The notes beneath the pieces are model-generated. The model saw only the letters and a list, made by a program, of their open reading frames with translations, ran no database searches and had not been told where the DNA came from. Both the position numbers and the translations under genes were made by a program. From NCBI RefSeq assembly GCF_030444335.1, contig NZ_CP128595.1, positions 1,612,001 to 1,676,000 of the forward strand: a stretch of 64,000 bases of DNA, given 5' to 3'. The DNA comes from Polaribacter huanghezhanensis (GTDB lineage Bacteria; Bacteroidota; Bacteroidia; Flavobacteriales; Flavobacteriaceae). The stretch's first letter is position 1; each line of letters begins with the position of its first letter. This document shows positions 1 through 9,090 of the stretch, piece after piece.

Positions 1-1495
1 CAATAAGTAATTGTTGGTGAGCTTCCAGATCTGGGCCAAATTTTTGCACAGCAGCTCCTGCAACCATAAGAAAGACTTTCTTAAGTTTAGCAATCATTTC
101 TTTTTCTTCAGCAAATAGCTCAGAGTAATCTGGTGTATCAAAAGAAGGAATTCCCATGAGTTCTTCTTGAACCGCTTGAGCTGGACCTAATAAATCTACA
201 TGACCTTTCATCGCTTTTTTCACCAACATTCCAACAGATAACATTCGGTTAATTTCGTTAGTCCCTTCATAAATACGAGCAATTCGGGCATCTCTCCAAG
301 CGGCTTCCATTGGTGTATCTTCTGAGAATCCCATACCGCCAAAAATCTGGATACCTTCGTCTGCACAATTCTGTACATCTTCAGAAACCGCAACTTTTAG
401 AATAGAACATTCAATTGCATATTCTTCAACACCTTTAAGTTCTGCCTCCTGATGCGAATTTCCTGCAGCAACACGCATTGCAATACGATCTTCAATATTT
501 TTTGCAGCTCTGTAAGTTGCCGATTCGCTAACATAGGCATTGGTCGCCATTTCGGCCAATTTTATTTTTATAGCTCCAAAATCAGCAATTGCTGTGTTAA
601 ATTGTTTGCGCTCATTGGCATAGTTTATAGCAGTTGTTGTGATGCGACGTTGCGAATCTAAACAAGCAGCAGCTAATTTAATTCTGCCAACATTTAGGGC
701 ATTCATGGCAATTTTAAAACCTTCTCCACGTCCTGCTAACATATTTTCTGCAGGAACAACGGTATCACTAAAAAATACTTGACGTGTTGAAGAAGCTCTA
801 ATTCCTAATTTGTGTTCTTCTTCTCCTAAAGTAATTCCGTTTGGATTTTCTCCATCATATTCAACAATAAATCCAGTAATATTTTTATCTTTTTCGATAC
901 GCGCAAATACAATCATCAAACTACAGAAACCTGCGTTTGAAATCCACATTTTAGCACCGTTAATTTTATAACTTTTTCCGTCTTCTGATAAAGTAGCAGT
1001 TGTTTTTCCAGAGTTTGCATCAGAACCAGCTCCGGGTTCAGTTAAACAATACGAGCCAAACCATTCTCCGGTAGCTAATTTAGGTACGTATTTTTGTTTT
1101 TGCTCTTCAGTTCCGTATAATGTAATAGGCATTGTTCCAATACCTGTATGAGCACCAAAAGCTGTACTAAAAGAACCTGTTCCGCTTGAAATATAATCAC
1201 ACGTTAACATGGTAGAAACAAAACTCATTCCTAATCCACCATAAGCTTCAGGAACAGCAACACCTAGAAAACCTAATTCACCAGCTTTACGCATTACTTC
1301 TTCAGTCAATGCATACTTTTTTGCTTCAAATCTTGCTTTGTGAGGAATAATTTCACGTTCGTTAAACTCCATCACAGCTTCTTTCATCATGGTTTGCTCT
1401 TCCGTAAAATCTTCTGGAGTAAACACATCTTCACAGTTTGTTTCTTTGACAAGGAATTGTCCTCCTCTTAGTAATTCTTTATTTGTTGTTTCCAT
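1..1495 (-). CDS. fadE: Acyl-CoA dehydrogenase, C-terminus cut by window edge
   Basis: Flavin enzyme for the first oxidation of fatty-acid beta-oxidation (acyl-CoA to trans-2-enoyl-CoA), cytoplasmic. I translated it by hand from the ATG at 1493-1495 (METTNKELLRGGQF...). About 498 codons are visible without a stop. Seen motifs include YCLTEPGAGSDA (FAD/substrate region), KMWISNAG, and IQIFGGMGFSEDTPME followed by ARIARIYEGTNEI, the usual C-terminal signature of the family. The extra ~100 residues after that match the long form found in B. subtilis FadE-type proteins. It is the last gene of marR-fadN-fadA-fadE, the same order as B. subtilis fadNAE. The 3' end lies outside the window, so the stop codon is not visible. 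Confidence 0.93.
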   Translation of the reverse strand, partial: METTNKELLRGGQFLVKETNCEDVFTPEDFTEEQTMMKEAVMEFNEREIIPHKARFEAKKYALTEEVMRKAGELGFLGVAVPEAYGGLGMSFVSTMLTCDYISSGTGSFSTAFGAHTGIGTMPITLYGTEEQKQKYVPKLATGEWFGSYCLTEPGAGSDANSGKTTATLSEDGKSYKINGAKMWISNAGFCSLMIVFARIEKDKNITGFIVEYDGENPNGITLGEEEHKLGIRASSTRQVFFSDTVVPAENMLAGRGEGFKIAMNALNVGRIKLAAACLDSQRRITTTAINYANERKQFNTAIADFGAIKIKLAEMATNAYVSESATYRAAKNIEDRIAMRVAAGNSHQEAELKGVEEYAIECSILKVAVSEDVQNCADEGIQIFGGMGFSEDTPMEAAWRDARIARIYEGTNEINRMLSVGMLVKKAMKGHVDLLGPAQAVQEELMGIPSFDTPDYSELFAEEKEMIAKLKKVFLMVAGAAVQKFGPDLEAHQQLLI

Positions 1496-1509
1496 TTTCC
1501 TATCCCTAA

Positions 1510-1620
1510 CCCTTTCCGAAGGAAAGGGAACTTGTCCGGGTTATTTTAAGTTATATTTTATTTTAATTATATATTTTTATTCAAATACTCTAAGTCTTCT
1601 AAGTCTTCCCTTTGGGAAGA
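1510..1620. repeat. Two small palindromes in the fadA-fadE gap
   Basis: The 141-base gap holds two perfect hairpins. CCCTTTCC-gaa-GGAAAGGG is at 1510-1528 and TCTTCCC-ttt-GGGAAGA at 1604-1620. Neither has a clear U-tract on the minus strand, so I read them as dispersed palindromic (REP-like) sequence or mRNA-stabilising stem-loops between fadA and fadE rather than terminators. Genome-wide copy number would decide. Confidence 0.55.
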
Positions 1621-1636
1621 TTTAGATGGGATTTTA

Positions 1637-2827
1637 TTATTTCAAAAACTCATAAATTCCTGCAGCACCTTGTCCGGTTCCAACACACATGGTAACCATT
1701 CCGTATTTTCCAGACATATCTCTTTTGCGCATTTCATCAAATAATTGCACAGATAATTTTCCTCCTGTACACCCTAAAGGATGCCCTAAAGCAATCGCTC
1801 CACCATTTACATTTACGATCTCTTGATTTAGCCCTAATTCTCTCATTACAGCTAAAGATTGAGAGGCAAAAGCTTCATTCAATTCGATTAATTCAATGTC
1901 ACTTTGTTTTAAACCTGCTTGTTTTAATGCTTTCGGAATTGCAGCAACTGGGCCCATTCCCATGATTCTTGGCTCAACGCCGGCAGCAGCATAATTTACC
2001 ATACGCGCAATCGGTTCAATGTTTAATTCTTTCACCATTTTTTCACTCATAATTAACACAAACGCGGCGCCATCACTCATTTGAGAAGAATTACCAGCAG
2101 TTACACTTCCGCCTTGAGCAAATACAGCTCTTAGCTTTGCTAACGCTTCTTTGCTTGTTCCTGCTCTTGGTCCTTCATCTTTTGTAACGGTATATGATCT
2201 TGTTGCTTTTTTACCATTCTCATCAACATAAGTTTGTGCTACATTGATAGGGACAATTTGATCTTGAAAACGATTTTCTGCTTGTGCTTTTAACGCTTTT
2301 AAATGAGAATTGTAAGCAAATTCATCTTGATCTTCTCTAGAAACTTTAAATTGATTTGCTACTGCTTCTGCAGTATTTCCCATTCCCCAATAATATTCTT
2401 CATAACCAGATTTTACTAATTCGTAATTCAATTCTGGTTTAAACCCGGTCATCGGTACTGCGCTCATGCTTTCTGCTCCACCAGCAATGATACAATCTGC
2501 CATTCCGGCTTGAATCTTAGCTGTTGCCATTGCAATAGTTTCTACACCAGAAGAACAAAAACGATTTACGGTAACTCCAGGAACATCAACTATGTTTAAT
2601 CCCATTAAAGAAATTAAACGAGCCATATTTAACCCTTGAGAACCTTCTGGCATTGCATTACCAACAATCACATCGTCAATACGTTTCTTGTCAAAGTTTG
2701 GTAATTCATCCATCATGTATTTGATGGTTTCTGCAGCCAATTCATCTGTTCTTTTAAAACGGAATACACCTTTTGGAGCTTTTCCAACTGCTGTTCTGTA
2801 TGCTTTTACTATATATGCTGTTTTCAT
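1637..2827 (-). CDS. fadA: Acetyl-CoA acyltransferase (3-ketoacyl-CoA thiolase)
   Basis: Thiolytic cleavage of 3-ketoacyl-CoA, the last step of beta-oxidation. The 396-residue length is normal for the family. The nucleophile is Cys91 in NRFCSSG; His349 in ALGHPLGCTGG and Cys381 in MCVGTGQG complete the catalytic set. GGAESMSAVPM near residue 140 is another family motif. The gene starts with ATG and lies 76 bases downstream of fadN on the same strand, so the two are very probably co-transcribed and supply successive steps. A biosynthetic acetoacetyl-CoA thiolase is possible from sequence alone, but the fadN/fadE context argues for degradation. Confidence 0.95.
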   Translation of the reverse strand: MKTAYIVKAYRTAVGKAPKGVFRFKRTDELAAETIKYMMDELPNFDKKRIDDVIVGNAMPEGSQGLNMARLISLMGLNIVDVPGVTVNRFCSSGVETIAMATAKIQAGMADCIIAGGAESMSAVPMTGFKPELNYELVKSGYEEYYWGMGNTAEAVANQFKVSREDQDEFAYNSHLKALKAQAENRFQDQIVPINVAQTYVDENGKKATRSYTVTKDEGPRAGTSKEALAKLRAVFAQGGSVTAGNSSQMSDGAAFVLIMSEKMVKELNIEPIARMVNYAAAGVEPRIMGMGPVAAIPKALKQAGLKQSDIELIELNEAFASQSLAVMRELGLNQEIVNVNGGAIALGHPLGCTGGKLSVQLFDEMRKRDMSGKYGMVTMCVGTGQGAAGIYEFLK

Positions 2828-2840
2828 AATTTTCGATTTT

Positions 2841-2906
2841 TAGATAATTAGATTTTTCGATTTTTGGAAGTCTAATAATCTAGAATTCCAATAGTCTAAT
2901 TATCTA
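2841..2906. repeat. 12-bp inverted repeat between fadN and fadA
   Basis: TAGATAATTAGA (2841-2852) and TCTAATTATCTA (2895-2906) are perfect complements 42 bases apart. The right arm includes the fadN stop codon at 2904-2906. The intervening DNA also repeats the motif TTTTCGATTTTT. It may form a stem in the intercistronic mRNA that tunes fadA relative to fadN, but no run of U follows, so it is not a standard terminator. Confidence 0.5.
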
Positions 2907-5309
2907 ATTACGTAATGGTTTTCCTGTTTTTAACATGTGTTGTATACGTTCTAATGTTTTCTTTTCTGTACAAAGACTTAAGAAAGCTTCACGTTCTAGA
3001 TCTAATAAATATTGTTCTGTTACTCTTGTTGGTTCAGATAAATCTCCACCAGCCATTACATAGGCTAATTTATTGGCAATTTTCTGATCGTGTTCTGAAA
3101 TGTATTTACTTGCTTCCATAGAATCTGTTCCTACTAAGAACATTCCCAATGCTTGTTTACCAAGAACCAATACATCTTTTCGTTTCATTGGTTGAGTATA
3201 TCCGGCTTCTGCTAATAAAATTGCGTGTTTTTTAGCTTCGGCAATTTGACGCTCTTTATTTACAACAACAACGTCTTTTCCTTTTTGTAAAATTCCTAAA
3301 TCGAAAGCTTCATAAGCAGAAGTTGCAACTTTTGCCATTCCGATTGTTAAGAAATATTCTTGCAATACATTTAATTGTACATCACCTTTGTGGAATAAAT
3401 CTTGGGCTCTTAAAGCCATTTCTTTTGATCCACCACCACCAGGAATTACACCAACTCCAAATTCTACCAATCCAATATAGGTTTCTGCAGCTGCAACTAC
3501 TTTATCTGCGTGCATTGAAATTTCACACCCACCACCTAAAGCCATTCCGTGAGGAGCAGAGATGGTTGGAATTGAAGAATAACGCATGCGCATCATGGTA
3601 TCTTGAAAATATTTGATAGCCATGTTTAGCTCATCATATTCTTGCTCAACAGCCATCATAAAAATCATTCCAATATTTGCTCCGACAGAGAAATTTGGTG
3701 CTTGATTTCCGACAACTAATCCTTGAAAATCTTTTTCTGCTAAATCAATCGCTTTGTTGATTCCTGCTAACACATCACCACCAATGGTGTTCATTTTAGA
3801 TTGGAATTCACAGTTTAAAATTCCATTTCCTAAATCTTCAATCACAACGCCAGAATTTTTAAACACTTCGTTCGATTTTCTGATATTATCTAAAATGATA
3901 AATGAATCTTGCCCAGGTTTTTTAGTTTGTGCTTTTTCAGGGATACCATAATAAAAAGTAGCACCTTCTTTTACAGTATAAAATGAAGTTGAACCATTTG
4001 CGAACATTTCTGTAACCCAAGCAGCAGGAGTTTTACCTTCTGCTTTCATAATTTCAATTCCTTTTTCTACACCAATTGCATCCCAAATTTCGAATGGTCC
4101 ATTTTCCCATCCAAATCCGGCTTTCATTGCATCATCAATTCTGTAAACTTCGTCAGAAATTTCTGGAATACGGTTAGAAACATATTCAAACATTGCCGAG
4201 AAATTTTTTCTATAAAATTCCCCAGCTTTGTCTTTACCACTAACCAATACTTTAAATCTATCAATCGGTTTATCGATTGTTTTTGTCAACTCTAAAGTTG
4301 CAAACTTTGCTCTTTTACTTGCTCTGTATTCTAAGGTATCTAAATCTAACGTTAAGATTTCTTTATTCCCATTTGCATCCACAGATTTTTTGTAAAAACC
4401 TTGACCTGTTTTACTTCCTAACCATTTATTTTCCATCATAGTGTTGATGAAACCAGGCAGTTTAAACAAATTATGCGCTTCATCATCAGGACAGTTTTCA
4501 TAAATTCCGTTTGCCACATGAACCAAGGTGTCTAATCCAACAACATCAACGGTTCTGAAGGTTGCAGATTTTGGTCTACCAATTACAGGACCCGTTAATT
4601 TGTCAACTTCTTCAACAGTTAACCCCAATTCTTTTACTTGATGAAATAAAGACTGAATTCCGAAAATTCCAATTCTATTTCCAATAAAAGCGGGCGTATC
4701 TTTTGCTAAAACCGAAGTTTTTCCTAAGAACTTAGAACCGTAATCTAGTAAGAAATCAGTTACTTCTGGTTTACAATTTGGACCAGGAACAACTTCAAAC
4801 AATTTTAAATATCTAGGTGGATTAAAAAAGTGTGTTACCGCAAAATGTTGCTGAAAATCATCACTTCTTCCTTTGTTCATAAAATGAATTGGAATTCCAG
4901 ATGTATTTGAAGAGATAATGGTTCCAGGGGTTCTAAATTCTTCAATTTTTTCAAAAACTTGTTGTTTGATATCTAAACGTTCAACAACAACTTCCATTAC
5001 CCAATCTACATCTTTTATCAAATGTAAATCGTCATCTATATTTCCTGTGGTAATTCTATCAGCAAATGCTTGAGAATAAATCGGAGAAGGTTTCGATTTT
5101 AACGAAGTTGTTAATGCATCATTTACCAAGCGATTTCGAACAACTTTGTCTTCTAAAGTAAGTCCTTTTGCTTTTTCTTTATCATTGAGTTCTCTAGGAA
5201 CAATGTCTAATAAAAGCACTTCAACACCAATATTGGCAAAATGACAAGCAATTCCGCTTCCCATTATTCCAGAGCCAATAACTGCTACTTTTTTAATTCT
5301 TCTAGTCAT
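2904..5309 (-). CDS. fadN: 3-hydroxyacyl-CoA dehydrogenase / enoyl-CoA hydratase
   Basis: Bifunctional beta-oxidation enzyme of 801 residues. The N-terminal half is the NAD-dependent dehydrogenase: Rossmann motif VIGSGIMGSGIA at residues 10-21, THFFNPPRYLKLFEVVPG near 160 and the C-terminal HCDH domains to about 430. The C-terminal half is a crotonase/enoyl-CoA hydratase fold with HGMALGGGCEI and GVGVIPGGGGSKEM, which form the oxyanion-hole and active-site region. This order (dehydrogenase first, hydratase second) is that of B. subtilis FadN and the reverse of E. coli FadB. It lies 17 bases downstream of marR and upstream of fadA and fadE, so one transcript from the marR promoter is likely. 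Confidence 0.93.
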   Translation of the reverse strand: MTRRIKKVAVIGSGIMGSGIACHFANIGVEVLLLDIVPRELNDKEKAKGLTLEDKVVRNRLVNDALTTSLKSKPSPIYSQAFADRITTGNIDDDLHLIKDVDWVMEVVVERLDIKQQVFEKIEEFRTPGTIISSNTSGIPIHFMNKGRSDDFQQHFAVTHFFNPPRYLKLFEVVPGPNCKPEVTDFLLDYGSKFLGKTSVLAKDTPAFIGNRIGIFGIQSLFHQVKELGLTVEEVDKLTGPVIGRPKSATFRTVDVVGLDTLVHVANGIYENCPDDEAHNLFKLPGFINTMMENKWLGSKTGQGFYKKSVDANGNKEILTLDLDTLEYRASKRAKFATLELTKTIDKPIDRFKVLVSGKDKAGEFYRKNFSAMFEYVSNRIPEISDEVYRIDDAMKAGFGWENGPFEIWDAIGVEKGIEIMKAEGKTPAAWVTEMFANGSTSFYTVKEGATFYYGIPEKAQTKKPGQDSFIILDNIRKSNEVFKNSGVVIEDLGNGILNCEFQSKMNTIGGDVLAGINKAIDLAEKDFQGLVVGNQAPNFSVGANIGMIFMMAVEQEYDELNMAIKYFQDTMMRMRYSSIPTISAPHGMALGGGCEISMHADKVVAAAETYIGLVEFGVGVIPGGGGSKEMALRAQDLFHKGDVQLNVLQEYFLTIGMAKVATSAYEAFDLGILQKGKDVVVVNKERQIAEAKKHAILLAEAGYTQPMKRKDVLVLGKQALGMFLVGTDSMEASKYISEHDQKIANKLAYVMAGGDLSEPTRVTEQYLLDLEREAFLSLCTEKKTLERIQHMLKTGKPLRN

Positions 5310-5326
5310 TTGTTTGTAGTTTATTT

Positions 5327-5785
5327 TTATACAGCTTTTTTATTGATTTCTTTATAAATCTGTTTGTCTGCAATTAATTTATTAATAGTAGAAGTTACTT
5401 TAAAAAAGGTGTCAATTTCTTTTTCTGTAAGTTGTTCTCTAACAACTTCATTAAATTGGATGACAGAATCTTTAGATATTTTTCGCATCTCTTTTCCATA
5501 TTCTGTTAATTTAATAAGTACACTTCTTCCGTCATCAGGATTTCTTTCTCTAGAAACAGCACCTTTGTCTTCCATTGTCTTTAAAATTCTTGACAAACTT
5601 GTTGGTTCCATTCCCATTAAAGGGCCTAAAGCGGTTGATGGCGTTCCGTTTTCGTAATCAATAGTTAACAACACAAAAGCGGTTGCCATTGTGCTATCGT
5701 GCTTTGCAGCTTGCTCGTTATACAGTTTTGCAACTGCTTGCCAAGTTGCTCTTAATTGATGATCTATTGAAAACGTTTTATCCAT
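5327..5785 (-). CDS. MarR-family regulator of the fad operon
   Basis: Winged-helix repressor of 152 residues, the usual MarR length. The wing and recognition region is visible in LGPLMGMEPTSLSRILKTMEDKGAVSRERNPDDGRSVLIKLTEYG, including the DxRS wing motif of the family (here DDGRS). It is the first gene of the operon and is preceded by a tandem palindrome that should be its operator. By analogy with fatty-acid-responsive MarR/TetR repressors it probably senses an acyl-CoA or fatty acid, but no ligand-binding residue can be named from sequence alone. The start at 5785 is supported by a -7 element just upstream. Confidence 0.88.
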   Translation of the reverse strand: MDKTFSIDHQLRATWQAVAKLYNEQAAKHDSTMATAFVLLTIDYENGTPSTALGPLMGMEPTSLSRILKTMEDKGAVSRERNPDDGRSVLIKLTEYGKEMRKISKDSVIQFNEVVREQLTEKEIDTFFKVTSTINKLIADKQIYKEINKKAV

Positions 5786-5790
5786 GTTTA

Positions 5791-5798
5791 CAAATGTA
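5791..5798 (-). promoter_or_regulatory. -7 element for marR-fadNAE
   Basis: On the minus strand this reads TACATTTG, a perfect match to the Bacteroidota -7 consensus TAnnTTTG. The element ends only five bases before the marR ATG, so the transcript would have almost no 5' leader. No TTG is present at the ideal -33 position. Instead the first operator palindrome sits there, which fits repression by occlusion. Confidence 0.55.
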
Positions 5799-5809
5799 TA
5801 AAAAAAATG

Positions 5810-5857
5810 TTATGCATGCATAGTAAATAATAAAAAGATTATGCGTGCATAGTAAAT
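5810..5857. promoter_or_regulatory. Tandem palindromic operator, probably for MarR
   Basis: Two 19-base direct repeats, TTATGCATGCATAGTAAAT (5810-5828) and TTATGCGTGCATAGTAAAT (5839-5857), differ at one base. Each holds a 12-bp palindrome: TATGCATGCATA, perfect, and TATGCGTGCATA, one mismatch. They start 29 bases apart, a little under three helical turns, immediately upstream of the marR -7 element. Position and symmetry suit a dimeric MarR repressor controlling its own operon. Confidence 0.75.
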
Positions 5858-5927
5858 TTTTATTGTAATACTTCATTTTATCAACAAACAATTAAAAACT
5901 AATGCGATGGAGTAAGAGAATATTACT

Positions 5928-5935
5928 TAATTTTG
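5928..5935 (+). promoter_or_regulatory. -7 element for the ABC exporter operon
   Basis: TAATTTTG matches TAnnTTTG exactly and lies 48 bases before the ATG of the ABC ATPase gene. A good -33 TTG is not seen at the expected distance, so support rests on the -7 match and position. Confidence 0.45.
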
Positions 5936-5983
5936 TTCCTTATCAAAAATTACTAGTATTCGTTTAACAATCAAACCAAATCA

Positions 5984-6913
5984 ATGAGTAACTTATTAGA
6001 AATAAATAATGTAACGAAGAAATACGGAGAGTTTACGGCTTTAAATAACATTTCTTTAAGCATTCCAAAAGGAAGTGTTTTTGGGTTGTTAGGTCCAAAT
6101 GGAGCTGGAAAAACATCATTAATTAGAATTATCAATCAAATTACATTGCCAGATAGCGGAACTATTTTGTTAGATGGGCAACCTTTGCAGCCAAGTCATA
6201 TTGAACAAATTGGTTATTTACCAGAAGAACGCGGTTTGTACAAAAGCATGAAAGTTGGTGAGCAAGCGTTGTATTTAGCACAATTAAAAGGTTTGTCTAA
6301 AACGGAAGCTAAAAAACGATTGAAATATTGGTTTGATAAATTTGATATTGCTGCTTGGTGGGATAAAAAAATTGAAGAACTATCAAAAGGAATGGCGCAA
6401 AAAGTACAATTTATTGTAACAGTTTTGCATCAACCAAAATTATTAATTTTTGATGAACCTTTTTCTGGATTTGACCCGATTAACGCACAATTAATTGCCA
6501 AAGAAATTTTACAATTGCGTGATGAAGGAGCAACCATTATTTTTTCTACACACAGAATGGAATCGGTTGAAGAAATGTGTGATGAAATTGCTTTGATTGA
6601 TAAATCGAACAAAATTGTTGACGGAAAACTAGACGATATCAAACGTCAATACAGAAGCAATACTTTTCAGATTGGATTAAAAACGGCTAATCCTTCAGAA
6701 ATTGAAACAATTTTAAAACAACAATTTGAAGTTACTCCAACAGATTTTAGAATGTTAAGTGAAGGGTTTACAGCAAATGTTAAAATTCCTAAAAACGAAT
6801 CTCCAAATCAATTAGTATCTTTATTAACAAAGTATGGAGAAGTGCAACATTTTCTAGAATTGGTGCCAAGTGCAAACGATATTTTTATTCAAGCAGTAAA
6901 CAAAAATAGCTAA
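5984..6913 (+). CDS. ABC transporter ATP-binding protein (NatA-like)
   Basis: Cytoplasmic ATPase of an ABC-2 type exporter, 309 residues. Walker A is GPNGAGKTS near residue 38, the signature is ELSKGMAQKVQ near 135, Walker B is LLIFDEPFSGFDP near 155, and the switch histidine is in FSTHRMES near 187. The C-terminal ~80 residues form the DUF4162-type extension typical of NatA-like ATPases. The permease gene starts three bases after the stop codon, so the two form one transporter. The closest well-known relative is the Na+-exporting NatAB pair, but substrate cannot be assigned from sequence and antibiotic or lipid export is equally possible. Confidence 0.9.
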   Translation: MSNLLEINNVTKKYGEFTALNNISLSIPKGSVFGLLGPNGAGKTSLIRIINQITLPDSGTILLDGQPLQPSHIEQIGYLPEERGLYKSMKVGEQALYLAQLKGLSKTEAKKRLKYWFDKFDIAAWWDKKIEELSKGMAQKVQFIVTVLHQPKLLIFDEPFSGFDPINAQLIAKEILQLRDEGATIIFSTHRMESVEEMCDEIALIDKSNKIVDGKLDDIKRQYRSNTFQIGLKTANPSEIETILKQQFEVTPTDFRMLSEGFTANVKIPKNESPNQLVSLLTKYGEVQHFLELVPSANDIFIQAVNKNS

Positions 6914-6916
6914 GTT

Positions 6917-8242
6917 ATGAAGAAGTTAAAATTAATTATTAGAAGAGAATTCTTAGCAAAAGTGAGAAACAAATCATTTATAATGATGACTTTTTTAAGT
7001 CCGTTATTAATGGTCGGAATCGGATTTTTAGTATTTTATTTAAGTAAAAAGAACGACGAAAAAGTAAAGGAGATTGTTTATGTAGATGAATATAAATTAT
7101 TTGCTAAAGAAGATTTTAAAGATTCTAAAACAGTACACTATTTAGATTATACAGCGTTAGGAATTGACGAAGCGAAAGCGAAAGTTGAAGCAGGAAATTA
7201 CTACGGCGTTTTATACCTTCCTAAAAAAGACAGTTTAGAAACCTTGGCAAATGCTATCGAGTTTTATTCAAAAGATTCGCCAAGCATGTCGATGATTGGA
7301 GATTTAGAAAACAAAGTAGAAGCCAAGTTAAGACATCTTAAATTAGATCAATTAGGAATCGATTCAGAAAAAATAAAAGCATCACGAATAGCAACAGATA
7401 TTAAAATGTATAATTTTTCTGGAGAAGAATCATCCAAATTAATTAATGGGTTAAAAATTGCCGTTGGTGTAATTGCAGGCTATCTATTAATGATGTTTGT
7501 AATGATTTATGGAACGTCTGTAATGCGAAGTGTGATCGAAGAAAAAACAAGTAGAATTATAGAAATAATTGTGTCGTCTGTAAAGCCTTTTCAGTTAATG
7601 TTGGGTAAAATTATCGGAAATGCTTCAGCAGGATTGCTACAATTCTTTATTTGGGGAATTATTTTGTTGATAATAAGTTTTGTTTCATCATCTGTTTTTG
7701 GAGTTGGTATGACAGAAGTGCAAGCTTCAAAATTATCACCAGAACAACTAGCAGCAATGAAAGACGTTGCAGGAAACGGAGAAATGCAATTAGCAATTCA
7801 AGAGTTTTTTAGATTGCCATTAGTAACCATTTTTATATTGTTTATTTTTTACTTTTTGGGCGGGTTCTTTTTATACAGTTCTTTATTTGCAGCTGTTGGT
7901 GCAGCGGTTGATAACGAAACGGATACACAGCAATTTATGTTGCCAATAATGTTGCCGTTAATGTTAGGCGTTTATATTGGTTTTGCAACCGTAATTAATG
8001 ATCCTCATGGACCTATTTCTACCATCTTTTCTATGATTCCATTTACATCGCCAATTGTAATGTTAATGCGAGTTCCGTTTGGGGTTCCTTGGTACGAAAT
8101 TGCAATTTCAATGACACTATTAGTGCTTACTTTTGCATTTATGGTTTGGATGGCAGCTAAGATTTATAGAGTTGGAATTTTAATGTATGGTAAAAAAGCA
8201 ACCTATAAAGATTTGTATAAATGGATAAAATATAAAGGATAA
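6917..8242 (+). CDS. ABC-2 type permease (NatB-like)
   Basis: Membrane partner of the preceding ATPase, 441 residues. There is one N-terminal membrane helix (residues about 22-43, FIMMTFLSPLLMVGIGFLVF). A periplasmic domain of about 140 residues follows. Then come five or six membrane helices from residue 180 on, with the conserved cytoplasmic loop VIEEKTSRIIEIIVSSVKPF of NatB/YhaP-type permeases. The GG-rich segment FYFLGGFFLYSSLFAAVGAAVDNETD is also typical. It is translationally close to the ATPase gene (3 bases) and is followed 16 bases later by the MscS gene. Confidence 0.9.
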   Translation: MKKLKLIIRREFLAKVRNKSFIMMTFLSPLLMVGIGFLVFYLSKKNDEKVKEIVYVDEYKLFAKEDFKDSKTVHYLDYTALGIDEAKAKVEAGNYYGVLYLPKKDSLETLANAIEFYSKDSPSMSMIGDLENKVEAKLRHLKLDQLGIDSEKIKASRIATDIKMYNFSGEESSKLINGLKIAVGVIAGYLLMMFVMIYGTSVMRSVIEEKTSRIIEIIVSSVKPFQLMLGKIIGNASAGLLQFFIWGIILLIISFVSSSVFGVGMTEVQASKLSPEQLAAMKDVAGNGEMQLAIQEFFRLPLVTIFILFIFYFLGGFFLYSSLFAAVGAAVDNETDTQQFMLPIMLPLMLGVYIGFATVINDPHGPISTIFSMIPFTSPIVMLMRVPFGVPWYEIAISMTLLVLTFAFMVWMAAKIYRVGILMYGKKATYKDLYKWIKYKG

Positions 8243-8258
8243 AATGTATCTTTAAAAC

Positions 8259-9083
8259 ATGGAAAAAATAAAAGAGTTTTTAAATTATTCGTTTTCTTTT
8301 GGTGAAAAAATACAGATAAACGTTTTGGCGATTATTATATTAATTCTGGCTTTAATATTTACAGGATTTCTGTTAAAAGTATTGCGAAAATTTATCACGA
8401 GAAAACTGCCAGATAACGATAAAGTAAAATTTATATCCGTCTTTAATTACTTAAAATGGTTGATCTATATTATTATTTTTTTAATAACAATGCATACCTC
8501 TGGAGTTAATGTAACTGCAATATTTGCAGCATCAGCAGCCTTGTTAATTGGAGTTGGTTTGGCTTTGCAAACCTTGTTTCAAGACATCATTTCGGGTATT
8601 TTTATTTTAATAGATCAATCAGTACACGCTGGCGATATTATTGAGTTAGAAGGAAAAGTTGGTCGTGTTACAGAAATTAATTTGCGAACGACAAGAGCTG
8701 TAACTGTTGATAATAAAGTGATGGTGATTCCAAATCATATGTATTTAACAAATACCTTATATAATTGGACGGCAAATGGAGAAGAAACGAGAGAAGGAGT
8801 AGAAATTGGTGTTGCTTACGGAAGTGATGTTGCACTCGTAAAAAAGATATTATTGCAAGTGGCATCAGAACACAAATCAGTATTAAGTTATCCAGAGCCA
8901 ACAGTGCTTTTTACCAATTTTGCAGACAGCTCTCTCAATTTTCGTGTTGCGTTTACCATCAATAATAGCTTCGAAGTGCGTCATGTACAAAGTGAAATTC
9001 GTTTTGAAATTGATAGATTGTTTAGAGAAAACAAGGTTGCAATTCCTTTTCCACAAAGAGATATTCACATTATAAATAAATAA
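8259..9083 (+). CDS. Small-conductance mechanosensitive channel (MscS family)
   Basis: Inner-membrane tension-gated channel, 274 residues, close to the E. coli MscS length. Three N-terminal hydrophobic helices are visible (about 20-42, 66-84, 90-125). The third is the glycine/alanine-rich pore helix ASAALLIGVGLALQTLF. The beta domain follows (FILIDQSVHAGDIIELEGKVGRVTEINLRTT), then an alpha/beta C-terminal cage domain. It is the third gene of the ABC-exporter run and is 7 bases from the NtrC-like gene, so the four genes are probably one transcript. An osmotic or envelope-stress link between exporter, channel and regulator is an inference from this arrangement. Confidence 0.92.
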   Translation: MEKIKEFLNYSFSFGEKIQINVLAIIILILALIFTGFLLKVLRKFITRKLPDNDKVKFISVFNYLKWLIYIIIFLITMHTSGVNVTAIFAASAALLIGVGLALQTLFQDIISGIFILIDQSVHAGDIIELEGKVGRVTEINLRTTRAVTVDNKVMVIPNHMYLTNTLYNWTANGEETREGVEIGVAYGSDVALVKKILLQVASEHKSVLSYPEPTVLFTNFADSSLNFRVAFTINNSFEVRHVQSEIRFEIDRLFRENKVAIPFPQRDIHIINK

Positions 9084-9090
9084 AAAAAGT

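Noticed and set aside
3323..3616. Long antisense frames within fadN, such as the Leu/His-rich 97-codon frame
   Set aside because: These mirror codon bias of the real gene; composition is unlike protein and no start context is seen.
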